Positions 18,501 to 25,724 of a stretch of DNA of 64,000 bases are shown piece by piece. Each line of letters begins with the position of its first letter. Positions within the stretch are counted from its first letter, which is position 1. This DNA comes from Flavobacteriales bacterium UBA6693. Lineage in GTDB: Bacteria; Bacteroidota; Bacteroidia; Flavobacteriales; Weeksellaceae. The notes under the pieces were generated by a model that worked only from the letters and a program-made list of their open reading frames with translations, had not been told where the DNA came from and made no database searches. The stretch covers positions 405 through 64,404 of the forward strand of contig DKJL01000005.1 of assembly GCA_002454815.1 (NCBI GenBank), read 5' to 3'. The translations under genes and the position numbers were made by a program.

Positions 18501-19229
18501 ATGCTTACGGCCCATAAAATAAAGATTTTTCAGTCTCTAGATAAAAAGAAGTTCAGACAAAAATACAATTTGTTTTTGGTTGAAGGTAATAAAACCATCA
18601 AAGAAGTAGCGGCTTCGGAGTTTGTAATTAAAGAGATTTTTACGGTCACACCGGAATTTTTTGAGGGTAAATCGACTAACGTTTTCAATGTTACGGCAGC
18701 GGAACTTCGCAAAATAAGTTTTCTTCAAAATCCCAAAGATTCCGTGGCAGTTTGCGAGATACGGGAGAGCAGCGCTTTGCCGCCCGGGAGGATACAAATC
18801 ATACTGGACGGTATTCAGGATCCGGGAAACCTGGGAACCATTATCCGTCTGGCAGACTGGTTCGGAATTAAACAGATCGTCTGCAGCACGGACACGGCAG
18901 ATATTTATAATCCAAAAGTTATCCAGGCGACCATGGGCTCGTTCCTGCGTGTAAATGTTGTTTACGAAAATCTTGATGATTATTTAGGAAAAACTGACGC
19001 GCCGATAATCGGAACGGACATGGACGGCGAAAATTTATATCATTATAATTTCCCCGATCAACTGAATCTTGTTTTTGGTAATGAAGGCAACGGAATCCGG
19101 GAAAATGTCCGGCAGTTGCTCACTGATAAAATCGCCATTCCGCGTTTCGGTTCCACAAAAGCTACGGAAAGCCTGAATGTAGCGATGTCCGCCGGAATAA
19201 TATTAAGCCAGATTTTCGCAAAAAAATAA
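18501..19229 (+). CDS. TrmH/SpoU-family RNA 2'-O-methyltransferase
   Basis: A 242-residue SPOUT methyltransferase that uses S-adenosylmethionine to methylate a ribose in rRNA or tRNA. The N-terminal substrate-binding domain (FRQKYNLFLVEGNKTIKEV) is followed by the three SPOUT knot motifs: LDGIQDPGNLGTIIRLADWF, LVFGNEGNGI and IPRFGSTKATESLNVAMSAG. The target nucleotide cannot be decided; RlmB-like and TsnR-like activities are both possible. The ATG at 18501 begins immediately after the first base of the divergent tamL start, and an in-frame TTG upstream at 18483 overlaps the promoter. Confidence 0.93.
   Translation: MLTAHKIKIFQSLDKKKFRQKYNLFLVEGNKTIKEVAASEFVIKEIFTVTPEFFEGKSTNVFNVTAAELRKISFLQNPKDSVAVCEIRESSALPPGRIQIILDGIQDPGNLGTIIRLADWFGIKQIVCSTDTADIYNPKVIQATMGSFLRVNVVYENLDDYLGKTDAPIIGTDMDGENLYHYNFPDQLNLVFGNEGNGIRENVRQLLTDKIAIPRFGSTKATESLNVAMSAGIILSQIFAKK
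18558..18565 (-). promoter_or_regulatory. -7 box for tamL, inside the methylase gene
   Basis: The minus strand reads TATTTTTG, matching TAnnTTTG, 57 nt before the tamL ATG and within codons 20-22 of the opposing methylase gene. No -33 TTG is found at standard spacing. Confidence 0.42.
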
Positions 19230-19247
19230 GTCGACCGGGGCCGACTT
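19228..19247. terminator. Bidirectional terminator after the methylase gene
   Basis: A 6-bp stem (AAGTCG / CGACTT) around an 8-nt GC-rich loop overlaps the methylase stop codon. On the minus strand it is followed by a T-rich run, so it probably ends the convergent envelope-gene transcript too. Confidence 0.6.
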
Positions 19248-19250
19248 TAG

Positions 19251-19748
19251 TTATATCAGTTGCTCGAAACTCGAGGTGGTTTGTGATTTCTGGTATTCGT
19301 CAATCTTTTTACGTAAAAACCGTAAGGCAATAGGTGCCAGATAAATCAAAGCCAAGCCAATCAGCTTATTCTTCCAACTACTGGACTGTATATTTTTTCG
19401 GGCAAAATTTCCGACGGCAGTAACAGCCCCGATTTTCAACGTGTTTTCCAAAACGTTAATTCCTGCGTCACTTTTCGCAAAACCCATCACAGAATCTTTA
19501 TTCAGGACACTGTCTTTAACGGTGTTTGAAACCTCCTTTACAATTTCGTTGGTTTTCAGGGTAAGTTTTGTTTCGCCGGCTACGGTAGGAACTTCATCAA
19601 GAAACCGATCGGTGAAACCGTTTGTAAAAGCACTCAGGCTTTCTTTGGTATTTTCAAAAGTAATGAGCTCTTCCAGTTCTTCCACTTCTTTTTTAAGCAG
19701 TTCTTTCTTTCTCCTCAATTCTTCCAGACTGTCGTATTTTGCACCCAT
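19251..19748 (-). CDS. Hypothetical protein with coiled-coil start and one C-terminal membrane helix
   Basis: A 165-residue protein of unknown function. The first 35 residues are a charged helix likely to form a coiled coil (EELRRKKELLKKEVEELEEL). The middle is polar, and the C-terminus holds one membrane segment (KLIGLALIYLAPIALRFL) followed by a basic tail. It is separated by 2 bp from the upstream holin-like gene, so the two are co-translated. Together with the YtxH protein further upstream they form a small inner-membrane trio often kept together in this phylum; their joint role is unknown, with envelope stress a common guess. Confidence 0.75.
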   Translation of the reverse strand: MGAKYDSLEELRRKKELLKKEVEELEELITFENTKESLSAFTNGFTDRFLDEVPTVAGETKLTLKTNEIVKEVSNTVKDSVLNKDSVMGFAKSDAGINVLENTLKIGAVTAVGNFARKNIQSSSWKNKLIGLALIYLAPIALRFLRKKIDEYQKSQTTSSFEQLI

Positions 19749-19750
19749 GA

Positions 19751-20059
19751 CTAGGAATTTATAAGTTTTACAATTTTATCAGCAACAAAGTTTGTTACGG
19801 ATTTCCGCGCGATAAACATAATGATTATGATCAATAAATAAAAAGCAGCGACAATCAGAACACCGTACGCATAATTGTCGAGCCAATAACCGATAAGCAG
19901 ACCTATTCCGATATTGAAAAGTATGATAAAAAACAGAAACGCAACGGCGATCACCGAGAAAAAAGTAATGGTGCCGACCGTCATTGAAGTTTTCTCCGTA
20001 GCCTCCATTTTCAACAGGTCTATTTTCTTCGAGGCAAACTCTTTGAAGATTTCTATCAT
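19751..20059 (-). CDS. Holin-like small membrane protein (phage holin/YqjE-like family)
   Basis: A 102-residue protein with an amphipathic N-terminus (FKEFASKKIDLLKMEATEK) and two membrane helices (about residues 31-53 and 64-85), the layout of the YqjE/Actinobacterial-holin-X type families found beside YtxH proteins. The 'holin' name is historical; no phage genes are nearby. It lies 2 bp before the hypothetical gene downstream. A terminator hairpin (20081-20111) separates it from the YtxH gene upstream, so it would be expressed mainly by read-through. Confidence 0.78.
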   Translation of the reverse strand: MIEIFKEFASKKIDLLKMEATEKTSMTVGTITFFSVIAVAFLFFIILFNIGIGLLIGYWLDNYAYGVLIVAAFYLLIIIIMFIARKSVTNFVADKIVKLINS

Positions 20060-20080
20060 AATATTTTTTTTAAAGTTACA

Positions 20081-20111
20081 AAAAAAGGAACTTCAGATAA
20101 AGTTCCTTTTT
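20081..20111 (-). terminator. Terminator/attenuator between the YtxH gene and the holin-like gene
   Basis: An 11-bp stem (AAAAGGAACTT / AAGTTCCTTTT) with a 6-nt loop; the T run follows on the minus strand. No convincing promoter lies between it and the next gene 22 bp away, so partial read-through is the likely way downstream genes are expressed. Confidence 0.75.
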
Positions 20112-20135
20112 CTATTTTAGGAAATCATCAGTTGA

Positions 20136-20519
20136 TTATGATTTCATTCCGTCGAGTTCATTTTCAACGTCGCCGGCTACTTCTTTTGTAGTTGCAACAG
20201 CTTGATCTTTATATTTATCATAGCCATCTTTCAGCGAAGATTTTACTTGGTCAGCCGTTTCTTTCACTGTAGAAGAAATGTTGCTGTACTGATCCTTTAC
20301 TTTTCCGGCAACGTCTTCATATTGTTCCATTGCTTTTTCTGTAACACGACCGTACTGATCGACAGCCTGATCTTTCAGTTCGTTGGCTTTAGTTTTAATT
20401 TTTTTTCTGGTTTCGGCCCCTTCTTCCGGCGCATATAGCATTCCGAATACTACACCTACTGCTGCTCCCGCGAGCAATCCTGCTAAAACACTTCCAGCGT
20501 TACTACCTTTTTTAGACAT
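20136..20519 (-). CDS. YtxH-domain protein (general-stress type)
   Basis: A 127-residue protein. One Gly/Ala-rich membrane helix (residues 9-31, AGSVLAGLLAGAAVGVVFGM) leads into YAPEEGAETRKKIKTKA, the defining YtxH signature. A long amphipathic helix with YGRVTEKAMEQYEDVAGKVK repeats follows, resembling apolipoprotein- or LEA-like helices. YtxH proteins are often induced by stress; the molecular role is unknown. It is first of the envelope trio and probably the most highly expressed, since a terminator follows it. Confidence 0.88.
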   Translation of the reverse strand: MSKKGSNAGSVLAGLLAGAAVGVVFGMLYAPEEGAETRKKIKTKANELKDQAVDQYGRVTEKAMEQYEDVAGKVKDQYSNISSTVKETADQVKSSLKDGYDKYKDQAVATTKEVAGDVENELDGMKS

Positions 20520-20636
20520 CTTAGTTAATTTTTAATAGTTAATAAATTTTACGTGTTGGTGAGTGTTTCACCATGGTTACTAAAGTTACAATTTATATAC
20601 CAATCAAAAAAGCGCTGTCTTAAAATAATGTTAAAA

Positions 20637-21305
20637 TCACTTTAGATAGGAAAGAATAATCTCAATAGTCTCTTTTTTAGTGAGTGCGCTGTTATCGATC
20701 TCTATAGCGTCGTCCGCTTTGCGAAGCGGTGCGATCTCGCGCTCACTGTCTGTTTTATCCCGTAAGATTAAGTTATCGCGAACAGTTTCTATTTCTGTTT
20801 TCATGCCCATTCTTTCCAGTTCCAAAAACCTCCGTTTTGTGCGCTCTTCGATGCTGGCGGTAAGGAAAAATTTATAATCTGCGTCGGGGAGAATGACGGT
20901 GCCGATGTCGCGCCCGTCCATGATGACGCCGCCGCGAGCCGCCATATTTCGCTGTGTGTCGAGAAGAAAGTCGCGAACTTCTTTTTGTTGGGCGATTAAA
21001 CTCACCTTTTGTGAAACCTTGTTTTCCCGGATCTCGCGTGTGATATTTTCGTCGTTGAGCAACACCACAAGTTCATCGTCTCTGTGCTTAAGATCTAAAG
21101 TAAGCGTCGGCAACAGCGAGAATAATTGTGCCAATTGGATTTCATTTGACGCAGATTGACAATTTCTGAGCGCGTACAAAGTAATTGCGCGGTAGAGCGC
21201 GCCGGTGTCAATATGCACCAAACCAAGATTTTGCGCGATAACCTTCGAGATAGAGCTTTTTCCGGTAGAGGAGTGGCCGTCGATGGCGATGACAGGTTTT
21301 CTCAT
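20637..21305 (-). CDS. cmk: Cytidylate kinase
   Basis: A 222-residue P-loop kinase that phosphorylates CMP and dCMP to the diphosphates. The Walker A motif is DGHSSTGKSS (residues 9-18). The substrate-binding segments DTGALYRAIT and MDGRDIGTVILPDADYKFFLTA and the lid arginines (RTKRRFLE; RDNLILRDKTDSERE) are in place. Length is usual. It lies 78 bp behind porQ in the same direction, so the two may be co-transcribed. Confidence 0.96.
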   Translation of the reverse strand: MRKPVIAIDGHSSTGKSSISKVIAQNLGLVHIDTGALYRAITLYALRNCQSASNEIQLAQLFSLLPTLTLDLKHRDDELVVLLNDENITREIRENKVSQKVSLIAQQKEVRDFLLDTQRNMAARGGVIMDGRDIGTVILPDADYKFFLTASIEERTKRRFLELERMGMKTEIETVRDNLILRDKTDSEREIAPLRKADDAIEIDNSALTKKETIEIILSYLK

Positions 21306-21383
21306 GCTGTAAATTTCACTCTTTTTTCTGAATTAAAAAAGACAAAGATTTGTTGCCGAAAAATCCTAAAATTTAAAAAAAAA

Positions 21384-22382
21384 TTATCTCCTGTTGCCAC
21401 TGAATTCGATCATATCGAGCGTGATGCCAAACATATTTACATTACCAGCATTATGATACCGGACATGCGCATAATCAAACCGGAAACTGGAAATTTTAAG
21501 TCCAAAACCCGCAGAAAGCCCTGCAAAACTCCGTTGATCCAAAACTGCAAGTTCATTTCCCCGTCTTACATTATATCCTATTCGCAAATTAAATGCTTGT
21601 TGGGGAAAAAGTTCAGCACCAAAAGAAAAATGATCCGCCACTTTTCTTGTCCAATTAATTTCCTGATCGTTATTATTATATTGCTGAGAAATATCAAGTT
21701 TTTGCAGATCGTGTGCAGTAACTGTCAGCGCAACCGGAAATTCATCCAGAATTTTGGTATAACCCAAATCTACCCGAAAAGCGACATTTTCCCTGGTTCC
21801 GTTATAAGTCCGGAACTGATAGCCGAAATTCCGAAAAATCAGTGCGACCGTTTCATTGGATTGGCGGTTGTGATAGGTAACGCCCGCGCTGCCCACGATC
21901 GCCATCGAAGTGTACATATCGATTTTTGATGTGACTAAAGTTGCACTCCCGGCAATCGTAAAATCTTCGTCAAACTGATACGCGTACGAAGCGCCGACTG
22001 CCGCGTCAATGGAACTGAACTCACCGTTAATCTCCGCGCTTTCGTCTGTACGAGGTATCTTGCCGTAATCCATATAGCGCGCATGCAAACCAAAAAGATG
22101 ACCGTATTTCAGATCACGTACGTAGCTCAAAGTTCCATATTTTGAATCTGCCAGATAGGAAGAATAATTCGCTGACAACATCTGGTCCTGCTCAATACTC
22201 ATCAGTGCCGGATTGGCAGTAGTGAAAGCAACGTCAAAATCTCTGACGGAAACTGCATCTCCGCCAAGGGCAGCCTGACGGGCGGACACCGGTAAATTCA
22301 AAAAAGGATATATTTTTGTGCCGTCCTGCGCTGTAAGCAGAGCGGTAAAAGACAGGAAAAGTAAGGTCGAAAGTTTTTTCAA
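21384..22382 (-). CDS. porQ: Type IX secretion system protein PorQ
   Basis: A 332-residue outer-membrane protein with a signal peptide (ending LTAQ) and a PorV/FadL-like barrel. The opening YPFLNLPVSARQAALGG followed by AFTTANPALMS is typical of PorQ. PorQ is part of the attachment complex of the type IX secretion system (with PorU, PorV and PorZ), which processes and anchors cargo proteins at the cell surface. Other T9SS genes are not in the window, as is usual because they are scattered. It is divergent from pyrH; nested inverted repeats lie between them. Confidence 0.88.
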   Translation of the reverse strand: MKKLSTLLFLSFTALLTAQDGTKIYPFLNLPVSARQAALGGDAVSVRDFDVAFTTANPALMSIEQDQMLSANYSSYLADSKYGTLSYVRDLKYGHLFGLHARYMDYGKIPRTDESAEINGEFSSIDAAVGASYAYQFDEDFTIAGSATLVTSKIDMYTSMAIVGSAGVTYHNRQSNETVALIFRNFGYQFRTYNGTRENVAFRVDLGYTKILDEFPVALTVTAHDLQKLDISQQYNNNDQEINWTRKVADHFSFGAELFPQQAFNLRIGYNVRRGNELAVLDQRSFAGLSAGFGLKISSFRFDYAHVRYHNAGNVNMFGITLDMIEFSGNRR

Positions 22383-22394
22383 AGCTGCGTTTCT

Positions 22395-22437
22395 GCGATA
22401 AAAATAATTCTTTGGTCTCAGACCGGAAAATTATCGC
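22395..22437. repeat. Nested inverted repeats between porQ and pyrH
   Basis: An outer pair GCGATAA (22395-22401) / TTATCGC (22431-22437) encloses an inner palindrome GGTCT-C-AGACC (22414-22424). The position between two divergent genes suggests an operator, though no binding protein can be named. Confidence 0.45.
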
Positions 22438-22478
22438 TGTTAAATATAAATGTACGAACGCAATTATTTGTGTTTACT

Positions 22479-22486
22479 TATATTTG
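22479..22486 (+). promoter_or_regulatory. -7 box for pyrH
   Basis: TATATTTG matches TAnnTTTG, 30 nt before the pyrH ATG. The nearest TTG upstream is too close for a standard -33 element. Confidence 0.5.
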
Positions 22487-22516
22487 CAGCGTAAAAATAG
22501 CAATAAAAAAATTACA

Positions 22517-23224
22517 ATGAAATATCAGCGAATTCTACTCAAGCTCAGCGGCGAAGCTCTTATGGGCAGCCGGCAATACGGTATCGACAATGATCGCCTG
22601 CGCGAGTATGCACGGGAGATCCGAAAAGTTACCGATCTGGGTTGCCAGGTAGCGATCGTTATCGGTGGCGGCAATATCTTCCGCGGACTCGCTGGTGCTG
22701 CCAAAGGAATGGACCGTGTGCAGGGCGATTATATGGGAATGCTTGCCACCGTAATCAACGGGATGGCGCTGCAGGGTGCGCTGGAAGACGCCGGAATTTT
22801 CACCAGATTGCAGAGTGCGATTGAAATGGATAAAGTGGCTGAGCCTTTTATTAAAAGGAAGGCCGTTCGACATTTAGAAAAAGGACGTGTGGTAATCTTC
22901 GGTGCCGGCACCGGAAATCCGTATTTCACGACCGATACAGCAGCAACTTTGCGCGCGATCGAAATCGATGCCGACGTCATTCTAAAAGGCACGCGTGTTG
23001 ATGGCATCTACGATTGTGACCCCGAAAAAAATGAGAACGCGGTAAAATATGACTCGCTCACCTATGGCGAAGTTTTCGAGAAAGACCTTAAAGTAATGGA
23101 CATGACCGCCTTTACGCTCAGCCGCGAAAACAATCTGCCAATCATTGTTTTTGATATGAATCAGGAAGGCAATTTACTGAAGGTGGTGCAGGGATCGCAG
23201 GTCGGGACTCTCGTCAATATATAA
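22517..23224 (+). CDS. pyrH: UMP kinase
   Basis: A 235-residue bacterial-type UMP kinase of the amino-acid-kinase fold, forming UDP from UMP. Motifs are LKLSGEALMG (residues 7-16), VIGGGNIFRG (UMP/phosphate binding), GTGNPYFTTDTAA and LKGTRVDGIYDCDPEKN (ATP site). The frame is open 35 codons further upstream, but the ATG at 22517 gives the conserved start MKYQRILLKLSGEA and lies after the -7 box. frr follows after 40 bp, a pairing conserved across bacteria that couples nucleotide supply and ribosome recycling genes. Confidence 0.97.
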   Translation: MKYQRILLKLSGEALMGSRQYGIDNDRLREYAREIRKVTDLGCQVAIVIGGGNIFRGLAGAAKGMDRVQGDYMGMLATVINGMALQGALEDAGIFTRLQSAIEMDKVAEPFIKRKAVRHLEKGRVVIFGAGTGNPYFTTDTAATLRAIEIDADVILKGTRVDGIYDCDPEKNENAVKYDSLTYGEVFEKDLKVMDMTAFTLSRENNLPIIVFDMNQEGNLLKVVQGSQVGTLVNI

Positions 23225-23264
23225 TATCCTCTTTTATTTAAATAAAAACAGAAAACAGAGCATA

Positions 23265-23819
23265 ATGGAAGAATTAGAATTAGTGGCAGACATGACCAGG
23301 CAGGAAATGGATGCCGCAATAAAACACTTAGAGCACGCCTTTCAGAAAATCCGTGCCGGCCGCGCGTCCACAACAATGGTGCAGGACGTTATGGTTGATT
23401 ATTACGGTGCGCCGACTCCGCTGAATCAGGTGGCGAATGTGATGGTACCCGATGCAATGACGATTTCCATCCAGCCTTGGGACAAAACGGCAATCGGAGC
23501 GATTGAGAAAGCGATTATCAATTCTAATTTGGGTTTCGCTCCCATGAATAATGGTGAGAATATTATTCTGAATGTGCCGCCGCTAACAGAAGAGAGAAGA
23601 CGTGAACTTGCAAAACAGGCGAAAGTAGAAACAGAAAATTCAAAAATCACGGTGCGTAACGCAAGGCAGGACGGCATGAAGGAACTTAAGAAATTCGATG
23701 GCGTGTCAGAAGATCTAATTAAAGATGTGGAAGCAAGAATCCAGGAACTTACCGATAAATATGTGAAGATGTGCGACGAATATTTTAAGGTAAAAGAAGC
23801 CGAAATAATGAAGATCTAA
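23265..23819 (+). CDS. frr: Ribosome recycling factor
   Basis: A 184-residue RRF that, with EF-G, splits the ribosome after termination. The three-helix-bundle landmarks are present: IRAGRASTTMVQDVMVDYYG, IQPWDKTAIGAIEKAI, PPLTEERRRELAKQAK and ARQDGMKELKK. Length matches the family. It is the second gene of the pyrH-frr pair and is followed by a strong terminator. Confidence 0.98.
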   Translation: MEELELVADMTRQEMDAAIKHLEHAFQKIRAGRASTTMVQDVMVDYYGAPTPLNQVANVMVPDAMTISIQPWDKTAIGAIEKAIINSNLGFAPMNNGENIILNVPPLTEERRRELAKQAKVETENSKITVRNARQDGMKELKKFDGVSEDLIKDVEARIQELTDKYVKMCDEYFKVKEAEIMKI

Positions 23820-23839
23820 TCTTCTCCAAAAAACAGAAG

Positions 23840-23867
23840 CCGTTTCAACAAGTTGAAGCGGTTTTTT
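23840..23867 (+). terminator. Terminator of pyrH-frr
   Basis: A 10-bp stem (CCGTTTCAAC / GTTGAAGCGG, one G-U pair) followed by TTTTTT, 20 bp after the frr stop codon. Confidence 0.87.
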
Positions 23868-23885
23868 AGACAAAAATCCTACAGT

Positions 23886-24533
23886 TTATTTATTTGCGAA
23901 ATTAAAGATGTTTGCCATTTTAATTTCTGAGAAACCGTTGGATTTGATTTTCGCGGCATTGATCATTGCCTTGGCGAGGGTTGCGGTAGGTAAAGGCCGG
24001 TATGTTTTTAAAATACCAAGGCCGTTAAGGAAATTTATTGCCTTCACACCGAGGCGCTCGCCAAAACGTTCCGAGTTTTCGCGGTCCAGCATACCTGGCT
24101 GAAAGTAGGTAATTTGCTCAAAAGGAAGCTGTTTTACTTTTTGTTCCAGCTCACCTTTCATGCGCGGATAAAACATTTTGGATTTCGGATCCGCTCCGTA
24201 GGAGGAAACGAGCACAAATTGGCGCACACCGTTTTTGGCGGCAATCTGAGCGAAATTAAACTGATAGTCCACGTCAATTTTGTACTGATTTTCTTTGGTT
24301 CCAGCGGCTTTCAGCGTCGTGCCCAAACAGGAAAAAGCAACGTCCCCTTTCACGAGTTCTTTCCACTCATCCGGATGATCAAAATCAACAACGTGATTTT
24401 TTAATTTAAAATTTTCAATTTCTAAAGGTTTTCTGCCAAAAGTATGAACTTCCGTAAAATCGTCATCCTGTAAGATCTGATTTACAAGTTCTTTTCCTGT
24501 GGCACCTGTGGCGCCTATAATTAATGCGATCAT
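23886..24533 (-). CDS. NAD(P)-binding, HTATIP2/YwnB-like oxidoreductase
   Basis: A 215-residue atypical short-chain dehydrogenase. The Rossmann glycine motif IIGATGATGKELV is at residues 5-17. AFSCLGTTLKAAGTKENQYKIDVDYQFNFAQIAAKNG and VLVSSYGADPKSKMFYPRMKGELE follow, which places it near the HTATIP2/TIP30 and YwnB-like NAD(P)H-binding proteins. The usual Tyr-x3-Lys pair is represented by YPRMK. The substrate is unknown. It is probably a single gene. Confidence 0.8.
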   Translation of the reverse strand: MIALIIGATGATGKELVNQILQDDDFTEVHTFGRKPLEIENFKLKNHVVDFDHPDEWKELVKGDVAFSCLGTTLKAAGTKENQYKIDVDYQFNFAQIAAKNGVRQFVLVSSYGADPKSKMFYPRMKGELEQKVKQLPFEQITYFQPGMLDRENSERFGERLGVKAINFLNGLGILKTYRPLPTATLAKAMINAAKIKSNGFSEIKMANIFNFANK

Positions 24534-24663
24534 AGTTGTTCAGATAAAACATTTAGTAAAATCAAGTCTGATGAAATTACAAAATAATAAATTTAATGAA
24601 AAGGACAATCAATAGCTGAAAATAAGAGATTTGTTGAAGAACTGTACTTTCAACTTGAGACAA

Positions 24664-25584
24664 TCACAAAAAAAATTCTTCAGTCAGGCGGCGATCTTCA
24701 TCTAATCGCTCAATCAATTCTTCGAGATTTTTAAATTTTATTTCTTCATGAAGAAAAGCACGGAAATTCACCGAAATTTCTTGCCCGTAAATATCTTCAT
24801 TAAAATCCAGGATATAAACTTCGGTAGAAACGGATTTACCCTCGACGGTCGGATTGGTGCCAACGCTCAACATTCCTTTATACCGTTTGTCTTTCACAAA
24901 AACATCGACAATATATGCGCCCTTCTTCGGTAAAAGTTTTATTGAATCTACTTCAATATTCGCGGTGGGATAACCAATGGTGCGCCCGATTTTTTTACCA
25001 TTAACCACTGTGCCGGAGATGCTGTATTCATAGCCAAGCATTTTGTTGGCGGTTTCTATATCGCCTTTCAGCAGGCAGTTTCTTATTTGTGTTGAACTGA
25101 TATTCTGTGCGCCGAGATGAACGGCCGGAACCTGCTCCACCTCGAAACCGAATTGCGGTCCCATTTTTTTCAGTAAATCAAAATTACCGAGACGGCCTTT
25201 ACCGAACGTATGGTCGTAGCCGATAATTAAGTGCTGCACGCGCAGCTGCTCGACCAGAACGAATCTTACAAATTCTTCAGCAGGAAGATTTCGGAAAGCG
25301 GCATCGAATTCTTTAAGAAATAAATTCTGAAGACCGTATTTCGCCAGCAAATATTGTTTTTCATCAATGGTGTTGAGTAATTTCAACTCGTCCTGCGGAT
25401 TAAAGACAAGCCTGGGATGTGGCCAAAAGGTGAGTATCGCCGATTCCAGACTGCGTTCAGCCGAAACGGTGTTCAGGCGGTCGATCAAAGCCTGATGGCC
25501 TTGGTGCACGCCATCAAACATGCCGATGGACAGCGCCAGTGCAGGTTCGTTTTGGTCCCGTGTAAATCCGTCAGAAATTCTCAA
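24664..25584 (-). CDS. ribF: Bifunctional riboflavin kinase/FAD synthetase
   Basis: A 306-residue enzyme making FMN and then FAD from riboflavin. The N-terminal adenylyltransferase half has SIGMFDGVHQGHQALID and the loop GYDHTFGKGRLGN. The C-terminal riboflavin kinase half has GKKIGRTIGYPTANIEV and YKGMLSVGTNPTVEG. Length is normal. It is divergent from atpD, and the two promoters appear to share one palindromic -33 element (25671-25676). Confidence 0.96.
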   Translation of the reverse strand: MRISDGFTRDQNEPALALSIGMFDGVHQGHQALIDRLNTVSAERSLESAILTFWPHPRLVFNPQDELKLLNTIDEKQYLLAKYGLQNLFLKEFDAAFRNLPAEEFVRFVLVEQLRVQHLIIGYDHTFGKGRLGNFDLLKKMGPQFGFEVEQVPAVHLGAQNISSTQIRNCLLKGDIETANKMLGYEYSISGTVVNGKKIGRTIGYPTANIEVDSIKLLPKKGAYIVDVFVKDKRYKGMLSVGTNPTVEGKSVSTEVYILDFNEDIYGQEISVNFRAFLHEEIKFKNLEELIERLDEDRRLTEEFFL

Positions 25585-25641
25585 GAAATATCGATAATAA
25601 TGAATTGCAGCAGCGGCTCAGCGAGCGCTCTTGTCTGTGCT

Positions 25642-25673
25642 GCAAATATGATAAAAATCTTCTTTAGAAGCAA
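25642..25673 (-). promoter_or_regulatory. Putative promoter of ribF
   Basis: On the minus strand TTG (25671-25673) is followed after 21 nt by CATATTTG (25642-25649), one mismatch from TAnnTTTG. The TTG is one half of the palindrome CAATTG, whose other half serves atpD. Confidence 0.42.
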
Positions 25674-25703
25674 TTGCAGGTCTGCATATATTCATTATAT
25701 TTG
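25674..25703 (+). promoter_or_regulatory. Promoter of atpD-atpC
   Basis: TTG (25674-25676), 19-nt spacer, TATATTTG (25696-25703), 21 nt before the ATG. A full match to the Bacteroidota consensus. Confidence 0.72.
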
Positions 25704-25724
25704 CAAACACGAAAAAAATTAGCA

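Noticed and set aside
19751..20059. The holin-like gene as a sign of a prophage
   Set aside because: The holin label of this family is historical; no phage structural, lysis or integrase genes occur nearby and it sits with a YtxH gene.
21156..21929. A 257-codon plus-strand frame across cmk and porQ
   Set aside because: It spans two well-supported minus-strand genes and their spacer and has no protein-like features.
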